64,000 nt of DNA from Mixia osmundae IAM 14324 (lineage: Eukaryota > Basidiomycota > Mixiomycetes > Mixiales > Mixiaceae). The stretch is taken from NCBI RefSeq assembly GCF_000708205.1, contig NW_014575562.1, positions 63,616 through 127,615 of the forward strand, written 5' to 3'. Positions 9,728 to 21,409 of the stretch are shown here, in pieces. Both the position numbers and the translations under genes were made by a program. Each line of letters starts with the position of its first letter. The stretch's first letter is position 1. The notes under the pieces were generated by a model. The model searched no databases. It saw nothing but the letters and a program-made list of their open reading frames with translations, and was not told the origin of the DNA.

Positions 9728-11298
9728 CTTGGACGTTTGGTTTTGTGTGTCTCAACGATGTACCGGCGCAAATGAGGACAGTGAGACAGTGACAGGCAGA
9801 GAGGAGATGCTGCACAGCAGTGCGGACACATAGCCGGGCAGTATGCGGAGCACGGTGTGACATGTGACACGTCTTGAGGCCGCGTTGTCACGTCATGCAT
9901 GTCGTGTCGTCGTGCAGGTACAGGCATGACGCTACTCGCAGCCGTTCTGCTATTGCCTCCCATGACGGCCGATCGGATCCTCAATACTCGTGACGATATG
10001 GCTCTACTTGCCGGTCACAGGCGTCTATACTGGTGTGAGCACGCTTTCAAAGTATCCCCGACAAACTTCGACCATATTGGCGGAGCCGTTGTGTGTCATT
10101 GAGAGCCACATGAGTGCTTGATGGCTGCAGCATAGGCTGTCGCACGGTACTCATCAAACGCCACTGGCCATTTCGACGTCTGAGTAGGAATGTAGCTTGC
10201 TGAACAAGGGGGTAATAGCGACATGATATGTCTCGTCGCGGTAGAGACGCATCGACTCTTAATCATGACAGGGCTCCGCTTCACCACGAGCGCGTGGCTG
10301 GACGAGCTCACCTCTCATCGTCGGAGTACTTGTGCATGGAGAGGTCAGCGACAGAGAGAACAGGATACCTGGGAGTCTGACAAGAAAGCAGTCGCGTCGC
10401 GCAGACTTCGGCTTCTTCGCGTCATCTTCGCCCGGCCACCTGACACATCGAGACTTCTGTTGCTTTCCCCAGAAGCCAAACCTTGCAGACGACGGAAATG
10501 ATTGTCATAAATCTATAGGGAGGCAACTCCCGCCCGTCTTTTCTGCGCTCCTCCCACTCGAGCCTGCATCATCTGAGAAGACGACCATTGCCGTAGATCA
10601 GGACGGCAACCAGACTCAAGGCTATCAGTCTCGTCCGAGGATCGATGTCATCACCCTCCGTTCTCGAGGATGGCGACGAATGCGAAAGGCCGGGTTTGCT
10701 GCCCGACTGGAAGTCAATTGCCTCGTCAGAGACTCATCCATCTTTGTATTTGCCATTTGCTTTGCATCATCGATGACTCTCCCCCGCTGCCTGGATTCAG
10801 GTCCGCTGTCTGGTCATTGGCTATTTGCCGCGTCCATGAGGCGATGCCCTCTACTCTTTCAGCAAGTCGGTTGTCTATCTCGCTTCATCGACAAGGACGA
10901 CGAACGCCATGCACAGGCTCGCTACCTGCCCACTGGCTAGCTGTCTCGTCCTAGCTGATGCATACTCTCGACATACATGCACCCAAGCTCTCTTTCGAGC
11001 CCTGCACGTGCTCTCCTCCTCGCTTCGAGCTGCATTAGCACGCTACCATCCGTCGCGCAAGCCAGTCGTGTTGGATGGACATCATGCTACTGGCTTGCGC
11101 GCAATGCATGAGCTGAGTAGGCAAAGCTGCCCTTCAGCGGTTATCGCGCTCGCGACACCGACCCTATGGTTGCTTGGGTGTCTCGGCGCCCTGTCACATC
11201 CCTTGCAAGGCGTGGGCCCGACGAGCAGCGTCGCAATGGCAACTTACACACTTTCCACCATCCACACAAATCTTGTGGTGCTCCCGCAGACGCTGCCA
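9728..11298. other. Intergenic region without a supported gene
   Basis: These 1.57 kb are the longest stretch without a supported gene. Open frames exist (for example 10332-10940 on the plus strand), but their translations are arginine/cysteine-rich and low in hydrophobic periodicity, show no homology to the window's families and lack splice-joined extensions. A short hydrophobic stretch after an ATG at 9926 (MTLLAAVLLLPP) could be the remnant of a signal peptide. A 13-base inverted repeat lies at 11054-11101. Confidence 0.5.
11054..11101. repeat. Perfect 13-base inverted repeat with a 22-base loop
   Basis: CGCGCAAGCCAGT at 11054-11066 is exactly complementary to ACTGGCTTGCGCG at 11089-11101. 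It would form a strong hairpin in DNA or RNA. It lies about 200 bases upstream of the secreted gene B4. It could be a transcriptional or termination element or a footprint of a small mobile element. No target duplication or second copy was noticed. Confidence 0.7.
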
Positions 11299-12141
11299 AT
11301 GCTTTCACTACCTGTGTTCCTGTTCTTGCTCGGCCTTACGCATGCCGCGCCACCACCGCCATCTTTCGCTGTGAGCAAAGCAGTGCCTCAGAAATGGCCA
11401 CAGACGTGGGAGATCAAGCGTCAGTTTTGCAGAGCCATGCGCTCTCCGATATGCCTGAACGTGTGCATTGACAGTGTCTATCTCTGCTAGCGATGCCGAC
11501 GAGGCTGTCACACGCGACGAAGCACAATCACTGGCTATCGAAACTTTCACGGTGCGCGTCACGGCGCAGATGTTCGTGAGATCGCTCGCGTTCGATCCTG
11601 TGATCATCACGAGGCTGCGCAACGTGCGACCCATGATCAGAAGAGACACTTCGGTCATAACACCAGACGCCAACTACGTTTGGTTCAGGCTTTTCATGGA
11701 CATCGAAGGAGCGCGCAAGTGATTCGATGGTGGCATCTATGAAAGTGGTAACATCTTATGCACGCAGCTGTACTGACACCTTGGGGCCCGCCACTGTTGA
11801 ACTGTTGCAAACTGGTACGCGACCGAACAGGCTTTACAGCCGATAGGCGCTGATCGTCCATGCAGAGACTGCACAACAATTTTGGATTGCTTCTTCAAGA
11901 ACGTATGTGAGAAGAGAGATATGTCGCGTTAGCTCATTCCTGCGGTCAGAGGATGTCTACAGTAACATGCCGTCGATTGAAATGTAAGCATATCCTTGCT
12001 CGAATATGACTCCGCTCAGCTTCGGTCAGTTTCTGCAAACGAGATGCTGGTACAGTGCGCGATGCCGATTGGCCAGCCTGTCCCTCCAGCTACGTCCCCA
12101 TCGAAGCCCAAAGTGGGCGACGCAATTCGTTACAGGGTTGA
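11299..12141 (+). CDS. Family B secreted protein, copy B4
   Basis: The ATG at 11299 starts the signal peptide MLSLPVFLFLLGLTHAAPPP. After an intron comes an exon with SLAIETFTVRVTAQMFVRS and PDANYVWFRLFMDIEG to about 11715. It is followed by LTPWGPPLLNCC near 11780, LHNNFGLLLQE near 11875 and DADWPACPSSYVPIEA near 12090, ending SGRRNSLQG and a TGA at 12139-12141. The PW-CC and WPACP blocks make it a clear relative of B5, immediately downstream. The role is unknown. The middle introns have acceptable GT/AG borders but were assigned by homology. Confidence 0.55.
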
Positions 12142-12340
12142 CGCTGATGTGCAATGCAGATCTACCGACTATGCGACTTCGCGAGCACCGTTTCACGTCC
12201 CGTCACTGGTACGGTGACGGTGATGACGTGCCCGCAGAGACTCGGTAACCAGTCCTCGAGGGAACGAGAAGCTAGAAACGGAAGGAATGCAATGCGATTG
12301 AAGTTTGCCAGTCGCGCCCGCCTTCGCAGACACTTCACCG

Positions 12341-13302
12341 ATGCTCGTCATCGTGCTCTTTCTTGTCACTCTCCTTTCTTCATGCTGCATTAAGGCTCAG
12401 ACTGCATTGCTCCTGCCCAATCGGCTCCAGTATCCACACAACTGGCTCATCGAATGCAAGCATCGTCGGATTTGCGTCGGCGTTCTTATTCAGCTGCGAT
12501 GGAGACGGTGGCTTATACAGGCGAAGTGACCTTGTTCGGCGTTGTGAAAACGTCGCAGTTCTGGAATGTCAGGATTCAGCTGCACGCAGTTCATCACGAC
12601 GAGCGGACCCTTCGCTTCGTTCTCGCCTTTGCAGTACGTTCACTGGCCAAACGTGACCCACAGATTGTGTGATGTGTTTGCAGACCAGACGACCCGATTT
12701 GACGATGACTGTCCACCTCGGAGAGCCGTATCGTCTGGCTGACGATAGAGTTGCACGCTTCAGCTATACTATCAAGTTTGAAGGATTCAGTAAGTATACG
12801 CTCTCGGCAACTATGAATCTCAATCTCAATCTCATCTGAGTGAAGATCAGCCTATCTGAAGCCTTGGGGATCGCCACTCGCTGATTGCTGCTCGGCTGTA
12901 TGTCTCCTGCCAGCATGATACTCGAAGGACGGGCTGACGGACCTCACAGGGATTGGGTGGCATGGTGATTGTCAGTCTGACAAGAGGTGACTTGATCATC
13001 TCAGCTACTACAAGAAGCTTCCTATTCGAGCAGGCACTGTAGAGACGATCACGCCACGAGTCGAGATGTAAGCTACCAATCAGGACGATCGAGCAGACTC
13101 GTCCAGCACGACAAAGACCGACAGTCTGTACAAGATCTTTCCTGGTGACTTCCCCGAGAAAGAATGGCCAGCCTGCCCGTCTGCCTATGAGCCCATCAGA
13201 GATGCTGGTGCGTGCGCGCGCGCGGATTGTGATAGTTCTGGGCTATATCTATGGACAGATTTGCCGGAAGCAGTCAAGCGCGACTCCCGCACGGTGGCAT
13301 AG
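12341..13302 (+). CDS. Family B secreted protein, copy B5
   Basis: This is the best-resolved B copy. The signal peptide is MLVIVLFLVTLLSSCCIKA. The exon at 12454-12639 gives GEVTLFGVVKTSQFWNVRIQ, spliced in phase to RRPDLTMTVHLGEPYRL and FSYTIKFEGF. It is then spliced to YLKPWGSPLADCC (about 12860), YYKKLPIRAGTVETITPRVE (about 13020) and, after a 39-base intron, DFPEKEWPACPSAYEPIRD (about 13170). A last short exon ends KRDSRTVA with a TAG at 13300-13302. The protein is roughly 190-200 residues, with cysteines mainly in the CC and WPACP blocks. It lies head to tail with B4. Function unknown, presumably extracellular. Confidence 0.6.
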
Positions 13303-13423
13303 GATTGGGTCGGCCAGAGCGAGTAGGTCCAAGCTTGCTGCTGCAGACATATACTTGCGCGAAGCTTGCATTTCTATCTGCTACAGATTGACGAGCGCGA
13401 ACGCAGCATCGAACGGCCGGCCT

Positions 13424-14485
13424 CTACTGAGGACCCCAAGGCTCATCGTCATAGGGATCAGGCGGTGGCACATCCGGGGGAAGCGGTTGGGGTGCAATGT
13501 CCTGCTCCAGAAAGACCGAGTGTAGGCAGGTGCAGCCATTTCTGAGATGCGGCTGGTAAGTACAGAGAGGGTTGTTAGCTATCATCATCGTGCAAAGGCA
13601 ACGGGCTGACATTGTCGAGCTTGTCCATTATATCCCTATTGCACGAGTCGACGTTCTCCGCGCCAGTGTCAGGCCAGCAGTCGAGCTCCGCGATTTCATC
13701 GTAACGAGACCAAGCATCTGTGTGAACTCATCAGCAAGATGACAGAGTAGGACGGGCAAGCGTCATACGGTAGTAGGTTCTCACAACGAACCAGTACTTC
13801 TTGTAAAAGGTGCAACACTGGCCGTATCCCTTCTCGCGCGGAACTTCCTTGTCGGTGATCTGAATGATGACAAAGTCGTCTGCATTCAGGTCTGCCCATC
13901 TCTCGTGAGTGTGCTTTCCCTCTTAGGGAATCAGAGAAGAGGCGCACAAACTTTGGCACTGTGTAGGTGGGCATAGGCTGTCCAGCTGGTGATCGTCTTG
14001 TCTGTGCAGACCTTGAGCGTCAGGTCACGTTGGGAGTTGCATGGGACCATCGCATACGACCGGTATGGGTCAACGCGACGCCAAAGTGGCCCGGTTTCTT
14101 GACCGACATGGCTTCTTCTGATGCTAGACAGTGGCAATCGTACGAGACTGGCTCGGGCGTCAGTACTGCGCCCGTCTCCAGGCTCAAAACGGACAGTTGA
14201 AGTTGTACCTGCACTCGCATCAGTCATAGATCAATCAGCGACTTTGTTGGCGTACTGTTGGGCGTAGTAGCCGGGATCGTAGCTGAGCGAGCTGTAGCTC
14301 TTGCCCGTAATCTTCTCGACCAAGCTGATGTGGTCACTGAAGCCCTGTCTGGTCTCCTCGGGACCAATCCTGCTGAGATCGAGGACATCTTTCGGACTGA
14401 GACTGAAAGTGTCAGTCGATGTGATGACGGGGGAGGCATTCAGTGCCGCAGCACCGAACACGACGGCAAGCACGAGGCTGAACAT
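13424..14485 (-). CDS. Family C secreted protein, copy C1
   Basis: The ATG at 14485 starts a signal peptide (MFSLVLAVVFGAAALNASP), then LSPKDVLDLSRIGPEETRQG, ending YAQQYANK. A 35-base intron leads to PEPVSYDCHC and KKPGHFGVALTHTG (about 14110). Further exons give DDFVIIQITDKEVPREKGYG with QCCTFYKKYWFVV (about 13830), DCWPDTGAENVDSCNRDI (about 13665), and a Pro/Asp-rich tail ending PYDDEPWGPQ. Every block has a counterpart in C2 (15603), on the far side of VPS25 in opposite orientation. It is probably a secreted, disulfide-rich protein, family not recognised. Confidence 0.6.
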
Positions 14486-14638
14486 CCGTGTTGGCGAGGA
14501 GGAGAGAGATCTGAGGGAAAGGCGACGTGAAGGAGGCTTGACGACCTGGAAGCCCTATATCGCCGATAGGAGTCGTCGGGTGCATAGTGGTATCAACAAC
14601 AGTGGCTGGGCGTGCAGATCCGGGTGTGAAGATGAGCG

Positions 14639-15448
14639 CTAGGCAAATTTGATACCATCGCTCGACGTGTCCTGACCGACGTCTGGGTCGTCCGTGCCCT
14701 TGAAGATCTGCGCCTTGCCTTGCTTGACCAAGACGGTCATGGCCAGTCTCAACAGCGGCACCGGCATCTCGTAGAACTCTGCGCATGGATTTGAGACGAG
14801 ATGAGCCAGCCGTGAAGGACAGGGCGCACCTGTCGTATGTGCAAGGTCGCCACCTTTGACGAGCTCGTAGGCAGTCATGATGCTCCCGTTGAGCCCGTTT
14901 CGCGTGATGAAGTCGTAGATGACGGTCGCCCACTCGGCCGGAGTGCGGGTGTAGATCAGTAGTCTGTCGTGAGCTATGGCACTCTTGACAGGCTGGACCA
15001 AGGAGCCCTCGACGGGATAAGATGCAAGATCTGCTCCTCGTCATCAGTTGGGACGTGATGGGGCGATGCATGGCGCCGACCCTGGGAGATGAGATAGCTG
15101 ATGATAGCTTGTTGCAGTTCGGGCGTCACCCGGCGCTGCTGACCGGTAGCACAGGCTGGGTTCGTCCAAAGCTCTCCATTGCGCGATGCTGTCAGGCTGA
15201 GCTCAAGCTCGAACAGTCTGAAGTGCCGGGCATAGGCGATGATGAGATCCTTCCATTGCAGTAGTTGGGCATCTCGAGTCGCTTCGTGAGGCTGCAGACT
15301 GCCTCACAGACAGAACATAAGCCAGATTGAGGTCACATTGTCCCTGACTGACGTGAAGAAGGGCGGAAAGCTGAAGATGCCCGGGAACGCGAAGGAGCTG
15401 TCGATGGCACTCTTGCGCACTGGCAGCTGGCTCGCGCTAGCCGTCATG
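14639..15448 (-). CDS. VPS25: ESCRT-II subunit Vps25
   Basis: Vps25 is a two-winged-helix subunit of ESCRT-II (Vps22-Vps36-two Vps25). It works on endosomes in multivesicular-body sorting by binding the ESCRT-III protein Vps20. The N-terminus has the family proline motif FSFPPFFT, followed by RDAQLLQWKDLIIAYAR, ELSLTASRNGELWTN and RRVTPELQQAIISYLISQG (first winged helix). The second winged helix gives WATVIYDFITRNGLNGSIM, FYEMPVPLLRLAMTVLVKQG and an ending in DGIKFA, the usual GVKF-type C-terminus. The start at 15448 precedes PGIFSFPPFFT by about 20 residues. At least four short introns are needed. It sits between the inverted C1 and C2 genes. Confidence 0.88.
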
Positions 15449-15602
15449 GCTGAGCAGGAGGCCCCACTCGATGCGACGCTAACCGGCTTGTTGCGCGCTG
15501 ACAGCTAGCTTACACGCGTTCGCTCAACTCTCGTACGGTTGCGATGAACCCCTCGCAGAGGAGTCAGCTCCCCTCATAGCGTCTCCCTCTCTTCATCTCG
15601 GC

Positions 15603-16764
15603 ATGGCCAAGCAAGTCATGGTGGCCGTCTTGTTCGCCGCCTGCTGGCTCTCGCTACTCCTGCCGACAGGCGCGATTGTGCCCTCCTTGCACGCCCAGCC
15701 ACTCGTGCCCGTCAGGAAGCTTTCTGACCTCATTGACATGGCCAATAAGGCACCTCCTGAACATCAGGAAGGATACAAACGACACCTTGCAGACATCAAG
15801 GCCCACCTCGGTCAGGAGCTGTACGACAAGAACCCGGGAGCGATCTACCAGAAATATCTCTTCAATTGAAAGGCGCCCTGCTTTCCTGCAATGCGAACGT
15901 ACAAACTGATCGCTGCCTTTGACTCGTCACAGTCACCTATTCTTGCTACGCCGGCAAGGGAGAGCACTCGCTCGTCAACAAGACTGATCCTGGTCATGTC
16001 TCCATCATCATCACCCACACTGGTCGTACGTCTTGGCCTCAGGAGTACGGCAACAGCGACTTACTACAGTCCCCGCGCCGGACAGACATGACCTTTGTAG
16101 AGTTTCTGGCGCAGCATCACATCAACAGGGCCTTAGTTTGCAAGTCGCACGGTGAACTTGGTGATGCCTGCTGAACCTTGTCACGATAGTGGACAATCGT
16201 ATCGGAACCGTGCTCGTCGAGGTGTCCGACCTGCTCGAGCCGACAGAGCCGATCTGGGACGTCAGTCTTGGCTTTTTGAGCCCTTTCGTGGCTGACCACT
16301 GTCCGTGGGAGCAGGAGTGCTGCAGCCACAAGCAGACCTACATCTTCTTCATCCATGCTTACGTTCGTACGTCATCTGCGCCCTTCCCACCTTCAAGATC
16401 ATCTCACTCGGTCTTGATGACTGTAGGTGCGTGGACGCCGGATGACGAGACGAGCAATCTCTACTGCTGGCCGGGTCAGTCTACGATCGGCATGACACGG
16501 CCTAGCGTTCGACTGAATCGCTGTTCCACAGATAGTGGCCATGGCTGGGGACACTGTAACGCCGACATGCTCGCTGCGATCGGCTATCCTCCCATTAAAG
16601 AACGTACTCGATGCCCGGGCGACATGTTCTCTCTTTACGACTACAGCGGCGAATCACCCGTACCCGCCAAGATTGAAGCACTGCCTTATAATCCTGAGGA
16701 TCCACAGCCGGGTGGCGGTAGCAGTGGTCAAGGGAGCCATGACGGCGGGGGCTGGGGTCACTGA
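15603..16764 (+). CDS. Family C secreted protein, copy C2
   Basis: The signal peptide is MAKQVMVAVLFAACWLSLLLP, then VRKLSDLIDMANKAPPEHQE and GAIYQKYLFN, aligning with the first exon of C1. Later exons give VTYSCYAGKGEHSLVNKT with GHVSIIITHTG, a block with WDVSLGFLSPFVADHCPWEQ and CCSHKQTYIFFIHAYV, a LYCWPG / GHGWGHCNADM block, and a Gly/His-rich tail ending GGGWGH. The first open stretch stops at 15867-15869 at the same place where C1 splices. No GT donor is visible just before it, so the join is unresolved, or the copy is broken there. Confidence 0.5.
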
Positions 16765-17107
16765 AGTGCTGCCGATTAAACGGAAGCCCGAACAGGCTCA
16801 ACTCAATGCAAATAGATCCGCCTGCGCAAGGCAGAGATGCCATGCTAAGCGACGGTGCATTGTGCTACAATGTCTTTCGACAATGAGTCATGCGCGCGCT
16901 CGCTGCGTAATCCTGCAGACAAAAGGGTATGGCTTGCTTGACTGGTCTTTGTAGCAAAGGAGATCTACAGACCAAGAGGGCATCAAGACTGAACGCTTCG
17001 CCGAGCGAGAGGCGAGAGGCCGGCTTCGGCGCGAGCAGATGGTCCGCAACTGGACCGATGGGTCAGCTAAGCCCGTAAAGCTGTAGCATGACGGGGGTAG
17101 GCCAAAT
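16765..17107. other. Intergenic, convergent gene ends
   Basis: This holds the 3' flanks of C2 (plus) and the DNAJC8-like gene (minus). I see no gene or RNA signal. Short open frames here have no homology or signal peptide. Confidence 0.5.
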
Positions 17108-18048
17108 CTAGCCGAGCACTTCGAGCTTCTGCTTCTTCTTTTTGCCACCCGACTGGAACGAGCGCCAATCTTGTACTCTGCCCTCGCGTGTGTCTATCGT
17201 TGCAATCAGCACCATCTCTCGCGCGCGAGCTGACTCGAGGCTTACCCTCCCATTTCTTCTTGTCCTCTGTCTTGCGCTTGTAAGCTTCCTGAGCTTCTTC
17301 GACCCGCTTGGCCTCTGCGCCTTCTGCAATCATGGTCATCTGCTTCGCTCTGCCGTCCCCTTGAGCATGGATCTAGCTAGCTGCCGAGGTGCTCACCGTC
17401 TTCTCCGCAATTCTTCGTCTATCAGGATCTCCTTGGTCTTCATGCTGATGCGTTCGTTCAGAGGTGGATCGCGTAGACGGCGCAAGACAGGATGGTCGTC
17501 CGGCGTTTCTCGGGGCAAGGGAGGCACGAGTGCTCTGAGTACGAGCATGCGGGCGTCCTTGATCGTCACGTCGAGGGAAGCGCGTAGATTGGGCGTGAGC
17601 AGGTCGGTCGAAGCTTTCTTGAGCTTGTCGAACGCTTCGATGCCTTGCGGATGCTTGAACTTGTCGGGATGGATCATGAGCGACTTTTTCCTGTACGTCT
17701 TGCCTGTCGTGATGAATGAGATGAGCTTGATGGCCAGCTAGGCTGATGGCAACGCACGGATGTCATCGTCGGTCACTCTGCCCGGATCCATGGGCAGATC
17801 GAGGATAGCATAGGGATTCAGCTTGAACGCCCTGATGACGCGCATGACCTGCAGTACAAGCCCCGTGAGCAGTTGGTGCGGCAGACAGAGGCGCACAGAC
17901 AGACCTCTTGTTCTTTGGCAAGGGATGACGCTTCAGCGTTGAGGAACTTGTCGATGTCAAAGCCATCGTCGTCTGGCGCGTCAATGGCGGGTAGGGATGC
18001 TTCTGCCTTGATGCGCGCATTGTCGATAGCCTTTGAGCTGCTGCTCAT
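17108..18048 (-). CDS. J-domain splicing-associated protein, DNAJC8/Spf31-like
   Basis: This resembles human DNAJC8 and fission yeast Spf31, J-domain proteins found with the spliceosome. The N-terminus MSSSSKAIDNARIKAEASLP leads to DGFDIDKFLNAE. The J-domain region reads LNPYAILDLPMDPGRVTDDD, then the loop SLMIHPDKFKHPQGIEAF. HPDK contains the conserved HPD tripeptide that stimulates Hsp70 ATPase. After it come RREL-type charged helices (ILIDEELRRRR, AEGAEAKRVEEAQEAYKRKT) and a basic end GGKKKKQKLEVLG. Four introns are implied. It shares a roughly 150-base divergent promoter with the proteasome gene at 18201. Confidence 0.8.
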
Positions 18049-18200
18049 TGCGGCCGCCGAGCGTTCGTTGGCTTGGAGCGCGCTCGGCAGCTGAGCCTTA
18101 TCGAATTAGAAACCGTTGAAAGACGCGCACTGAGTTTTCAAGTTCTTGCAGGCCGCGTCACCTTCACCTCGAGTTCGCCCCAGACTGTACAAGAGCCAGA

Positions 18201-19260
18201 ATGGCGGCGCTCAACGACTCCCGCACGAGCTCCGGCTTCGACTTTGGCAACCATCTGCGCAACGAACACCTGATGGGCATGCGCACCAGCCAGGCACATG
18301 CCTCGACAAGCTACAGCGCAGGACCGACCAGTTCACGCGCTGTTCAGCTTCCCAAGAGCACGAGCACAGGCACGACCATCGTCGGCTGCATCTTTGACGA
18401 TGGCGTCGTGCTCGGTGCAGACACACGCGCTACAGAGGTTCGCACGAGCCCAATGTCGCGATGACTTTGCTTGACGATTGCCTGCAGGGACCGATTGTAG
18501 CGGACAAGAACTGCGAGAAGATCCATTACATCACTGACAACATCCGCTGCTGTGGCGCAGGCACAGCAGCAGACACAGAGTTCACGAGTGCGCCCCCTGC
18601 CGCGTTCAGTCTTGTGTCGATGCTGACAGCAGGAACAGCTGCCATGATCTCATCGAACATGCAGCTTCACTCGCTCAGCGTCGGGCGACCGGCCCGAGTG
18701 GTGACGGCCATGACGATGCTCAAGCAGTACCTCTTCCGATATCAGGGTCATGTCGGCGCAGCTCTCGTGCTTGGCGGATACGACGTGAGCGGACCGCAGC
18801 TCTTCACCGTCGCGCCTCACGGATCAACCGACAAGCTGCCCTATGTCACCATGGGCTCAGGATCACTGGCTGCCATGGCAGTCTTCGAGTCAAAGTGGAC
18901 CGCAAAGATGTCAAGACAGGACGCGATGGACTTGGTCGCAGAAGCCATCGAGGCCGGCATCTTCAACGATCTGGGTTCCGGGAGCAATGTCGACGTCTGC
19001 ATCATCGAGAAGGGCAAGACGGAGATGCTGAGGAATTGGCGGAAACCGAACGAGCGTGTCCAGAAGGAAATGTCTTACAAACCAAAGCTAGGCACGACAG
19101 TCGTTCGTTCCGAGGCTTGCTCTGTCACTGTGAGCTGACGCATCGCGAGCAGTGGAAGAAGGAGATGGTCAAGTCTCTCATAGTCAAGACAGAAGTAATT
19201 CCTACGCAAATAGCGCCCGTCACAGGTGCAGCAGGCGACAGCATGCAGGTTGACGCATAG
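18201..19260 (+). CDS. PUP1: 20S proteasome subunit beta-2 (trypsin-like), precursor
   Basis: This is a catalytic beta subunit of the 20S proteasome, cleaving after basic residues. A propeptide of about 57 residues ends in STG, and the mature protein starts at Thr58 in [20 protein letters not shown]. Thr58 is the nucleophile, and the conserved Asp in GADTRAT follows. An intron after ATE is followed by [25 protein letters not shown], and the GGYD and [17 protein letters not shown] blocks typical of the beta-2 class. A C-terminal exon is required for [11 protein letters not shown], matching the long beta-2 tail that wraps beta-3. The exact splice near 19100 is uncertain. Confidence 0.9.
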
Positions 19261-19304
19261 CAGAATGCATCTCTACCGTTGATACATCGTGTCAAGCGTG
19301 TTGT

Positions 19305-21409
19305 CTAGCGAACGTGAAGGCGTTCCACGATGACAGAGACCACCTTGCGCAAGGGTCGCGACCTACTGGCATGTTCGTCTGGCAGCTGACTCGTTGAAGC
19401 CTCTGGAGAAGGCAGTGAAAGCTCTGTCGATGTTTGCGAACCACTCTGGCTGGCCAGACTGAGGCGAGACGGTCCTGATCTCACAGCGCTGTCATTCGAC
19501 ACGGTCCGCCTAAGCGCTCCTCGGACTGGCTCTTGAGAGCGCTCTCTGACTGTGCTCGTCCGCCCGTCGGCGCCGTCTGCCCATTCGAGAGGCTCGCCCC
19601 CGTCGTTCATTGTCTCTATGAAGCCAGGATGTAGATGCGGCGTATCTCGTGCCGGCCTGATGGGCATCTCTTGATCGGGTTCGATGACCTCCCAGAGGGG
19701 ACAAGCAGCAAGATCCTGTCTTATCGTCTGAGCATATGCGGGCGGTTCATGGATTCCGTGAAAAGACGTGTAGGCTGGCACAGGAGCAGAGGTAGCCCTT
19801 CCGTTCGTGCTCTGCGCAAGGACGTCGTCACGATCGAAGAGATGTTTCGCAAACCAGGGCTCGCCAGGCACGCTGATTTCGCCTTGCAGTTCGTGCAGCT
19901 TCGCTTGAGCGAGCCTGTGAAACTTGCCGCCCTTGACTGGAATCACTGGTGGTCTCGGCGTTGTCGAACTCGGCATATAAGGGCCCATACGAGCCAGCAT
20001 GGCAACGTCGGGCTGGTCCTTCCACCAGTCTTCGATGGCAAGACACCAGTCGTAGATCGTTGTATTGAACTTCCATGCCGAGCGGGCATTATGGATCAGG
20101 AATTCGTCGACAGAATTGACTTTGAGTCCCTTGCGGCAGAGCACATAGACCGCTGCCCAGCCCGCCTTGGCTTCCTCTGCCCGCTCGCGCCATCTTTGCG
20201 TGAGCTCTCGGAAATGACGCGGATAGCTCTGTCGGTAGCTGTCGTCATCGAACCAAGGCAGGATGCCAAAGTGGACAGGCTCGCACGCTTCCGGCCCCAA
20301 GAAGTCTGCGATTCGATCTCGGAGACGATAGTGGTCCCAGCGAGATTTGCCGCCGAGCAGCATCTTGTAGCCGTCGATCAGGTCATTGTCAGAGACGGTG
20401 TAAGCATCTTTCTCGGTGAACTGCATATCTATACCGCCATGATCTTGCCCGTTTTGCATTTCTTCGAGCGTCAGGGCTCTGAATTGAAAGTAATTGAACG
20501 GGCGATGAGTGGCATGGTGAGTGTTGACAATGTCGGAGATGGCGTAGCCCCAGGCTGTGTAGGGTACCGGTGATGCAAAGGATCCCCTCTCGAGCTTCGT
20601 CGGTGGCGGTGGTAGCGTGACATTGGCCCAGTCGAGCTTTGGATAACGATGGAAGATTCGGACTGCGCTCAATGCGATTTGGTACATCTCAATCGCCTGG
20701 GCCCCACGTCAGTCCAATGAAAGGAATTGAGAGACCAGACACGGACGAAACGACGGCGTTGCTCGAGCAAGGTATACCACAGGTGGTCCTCTGGCAACTT
20801 TGGAGGAAGCGAGTCTGGTGCTGCAAGTAGCAAGATAGGTCGGCGTCTATGTTGACGGGACTTGAGCTCTACCAGCGGCACATCGTCATCGTCTTTTCCT
20901 GCCGAAAGCGTGTCGGGTTCTTCCGGTGACAGAGTAGCCGCGCGATATCGCCAATACTGCGTTTGAAAGACATTGGAATCCGCCGGGCTGCCCATTACAG
21001 AGTAGTGTGCTTTCTCGACCCATCTATTGCGCTTTCTGGGACGGATTTGTGCCTGTTCCGCAGCAGTCCATTGTGCGATTCGTTCGCTGTCGGCCTTGTA
21101 GATCTGTGCGCAGCAGCTAGCGCGACATCTGGCGCCGGTGAGGTTGTCTTTGTCTGCAGAGCGATAGACTGGTCTGTCGAGATCTCGTACCATGGCGATG
21201 GTGTACTGGTAGCGCTGTACAACATGTAGCCAGGCTTCAGTAAGCTGAAGAGCTTTTGCTTCGGTAGCTGCAGGCACTCGTGCACTGAGCGATCTCATCG
21301 TCACTTTGCTGTGTAGGGACATCTTGCTGAGCAAGACAGTCGAAGTTGTCTTATACGCTTGTGTGACGTATCCAAGCCATTCTGGTTGGGATGCCAAACC
21401 GTCTGCCAT
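19305..21409 (-). CDS. Large protein of unknown function
   Basis: Two long frames are joined in phase by a 44-base GT-AG intron (FVR to AIEMYQIALSAVRIF), giving about 680 residues. There is no signal peptide or membrane segment. The N-terminal part has PEWLGYVTQAYKTTSTVLL and HVVQRYQYTIAMVRDLDRP, then a basic segment (RPRKRNRWVEKAHYS). The central part is rich in Trp/Tyr (KLDWANVTLPPPPTKLERG, YTAWGYAISDIVNTHH, FNTTIYDWCLAIEDWW). The last 120 residues are Ser/Arg-rich and probably disordered. I do not recognise the family. The strong Trp/Tyr composition of the centre argues for a folded domain. Confidence 0.7.

Noticed and set aside
10332-10940. 202-residue plus-strand frame
   Set aside because: It is Arg/Cys/Ser-rich without domains, signal peptide or family match, and lies in a region where all frames look non-coding.
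20669-20720. A 20-base intron in the large unknown protein
   Set aside because: A normal 44-base GT-AG intron joins FVR to AIEMYQ in phase.
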